Assembly: GCF_009730915.1 (NCBI RefSeq)
Contig: NC_052482.1
Span: 992,001 to 1,056,000, forward strand
Direction: 5' to 3'
DNA: 64,000 bases
Origin: Dioscorea cayenensis subsp. rotundata
Lineage: Eukaryota; Streptophyta; Magnoliopsida; Dioscoreales; Dioscoreaceae
Position numbers and translations under genes: made by a program. How positions within the stretch are numbered: the first letter of the stretch is position 1; each line of letters opens with the position of its first letter. Of this stretch, positions 63,092 through 64,000 are shown piece by piece. Below the pieces are notes generated by a model. That model was not told the DNA's origin, did not search any database, and saw only the letters and a list, made by a program, of their open reading frames with translations.

Positions 63092-63949
63092 TCATTTCAG
63101 ATGCAATAACAATAGCTCCGGGTTTTCGACCAATCGTTTCCACTCATTACAAAATTTGGCAACAGTAGCTCCGTCTACAATCCGATGATCGGCACCGATC
63201 GTAACCTGTAGAAGAATACGTAAAAAATCAAATCAAATACCATGTAATGAAAATTAGCTCACAATTGCTCGGATTCTGTAAATTCATTCACAATTTTTTA
63301 CAGCCGGTCATTATGAGTATTGTATGTTCAGTAACTCTAACTTTAAGGGTTTCTACTTCTTGTAATCTCGCAAATGTAAGGATTAAAGTCCGCTAGTTGG
63401 CATTAAAGATCGAATCACTGTTGGTTTTGTCCCTTGAACCACAAGAATTTGTTTGCATGAGTTCACATTGAACAAAATAGTCTAATGAACAAATTCATGT
63501 ACTTCAATGTAAAAAAAAAAATGAACCTCCTTTTTTTTTTTTAACTGTTAAGGACTAAAATCAACAATAAAGTTCTAACTTTGGAAGGTCATCAGTGGTT
63601 CTAACCCCAAATGTAATGAATTTACCTGTCTCGGTCATTTTGCTAGAAAATTTACGCAAGAAAGATATTATGAATGTAAGGACTCGATACAATAAATTTT
63701 AAAAGAAAGTATGGAACTTACATTTGTTATGGACGCGGGATATACAGTTTCATCAACAGCAAAACGAGGAAGCTTTTGAATGCGGCCAATTGCAATAATG
63801 GCAACTTCAGGTAAGTTGAGAAGCGGAGAACCAAACTTGCCACCGATTGAGCCAATGTTGCTCAGGGTTATTGTTCCATCACTAATATCCTCTGAAGTCA
63901 GTTTGTTGTTGGATGCCATTTGATGCAATCTGGATAATTCTTTTGTTAT
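63092..63949 (-). CDS. BCE2: Branched-chain 2-oxoacid dehydrogenase E2 (dihydrolipoyl acyltransferase), 3' end
   Basis: E2 core of the mitochondrial complex that oxidises the 2-oxo acids of Leu, Ile and Val, transferring acyl groups from lipoamide to CoA. The last two exons are visible: 63949-63722 (ITKELSRLHQMASNNKL, GTITLSNIGSIGGKFGSPLL, PEVAIIAIGRIQKLPRF) and 63205-63092 (VTIGADHRIVDGATVAKFCN, ending ENPELLLLHLK). The active-site motif is ADHRIVDG, with catalytic His and Asp (family HxxxDG). The SIGGKFGSP motif and the ENPELLLLHL ending separate it from pyruvate and 2-oxoglutarate E2 proteins. Splice sites are GT-AG with phase 0 at the join. The rest of the gene (lipoyl and E3-binding domains) lies beyond the window's right edge. 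Confidence 0.92.
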
Positions 63950-64000
63950 CTGATTAGAAGGTTAAACAATTGGTAATATAGTATTTTGTTCAACAAGTAA

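Overview
This is a nuclear window from a flowering plant. The genes have many GT-AG introns, the spacers are very AT-rich (TA and TAA microsatellites, MITEs, a CACTA transposon), and the proteins are plant-type: RSH1, group VII ERFs, PMEI, sucrose synthase and soluble epoxide hydrolase. A monocot is my guess from the style of the proteins and transposons; the sequence does not prove it. One 1,000-base run of N (3166-4165) breaks the window. Exon models below were read by eye from reading frame, splice sites and remembered family sequences, with no alignment run. Those of sucrose synthase (808 aa), RSH1 (891 aa), eL18 (187 aa), the two ERFs (183 and 125 aa) and the two epoxide hydrolases (320 and 319 aa) add up to whole codons. 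Layout: 1-3165 (-) holds the middle exons of a class II fumarase, cut by the window edge and the N gap. 4346-5593 (-) is a two-exon gene for a small protein with a mitochondrial-like presequence. 6835-7407 (+) is an intronless PMEI/invertase-inhibitor gene. 8520-14584 (-) is a complete 15-exon sucrose synthase with a SINE in one intron. 17440-23103 is a decayed CACTA (EnSpm) transposon with its transposase on the minus strand, followed by a LINE remnant. 26134-33846 (+) is a complete 24-exon RSH1 gene. 33847-40121 is MITE-rich spacer with a well-delimited Mutator-like MITE. 40122-40779 and 48510-48991 (+) are two group VII ERF genes starting MCGG, about 8 kb apart, with a probable solo LTR between them. 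50419-53343 and 54372-58398 (+) are tandem epoxide hydrolase genes with identical intron phases. 59568-61754 (-) is ribosomal protein eL18, whose last intron carries two copies of a C/D-box snoRNA-like sequence. 63092-63949 (-) is the 3' end of the branched-chain 2-oxoacid dehydrogenase E2 gene. Biologically this is a gene-rich euchromatic stretch of primary metabolism (fumarase, sucrose synthase, BCKDH E2), stringent-response and hypoxia signalling (RSH1, ERF-VII), wall or invertase control (PMEI) and lipid or defence chemistry (epoxide hydrolases). Nothing suggests that these genes work as one unit; the two gene pairs look like local duplications. The most interesting signals are the duplicated snoRNA-like unit inside the eL18 intron, the frame-broken tail of the second ERF gene, the degenerate minisatellite in an epoxide hydrolase intron, the GC-AG intron in RSH1, and the repeated occurrence of 155-170 bp local duplications.
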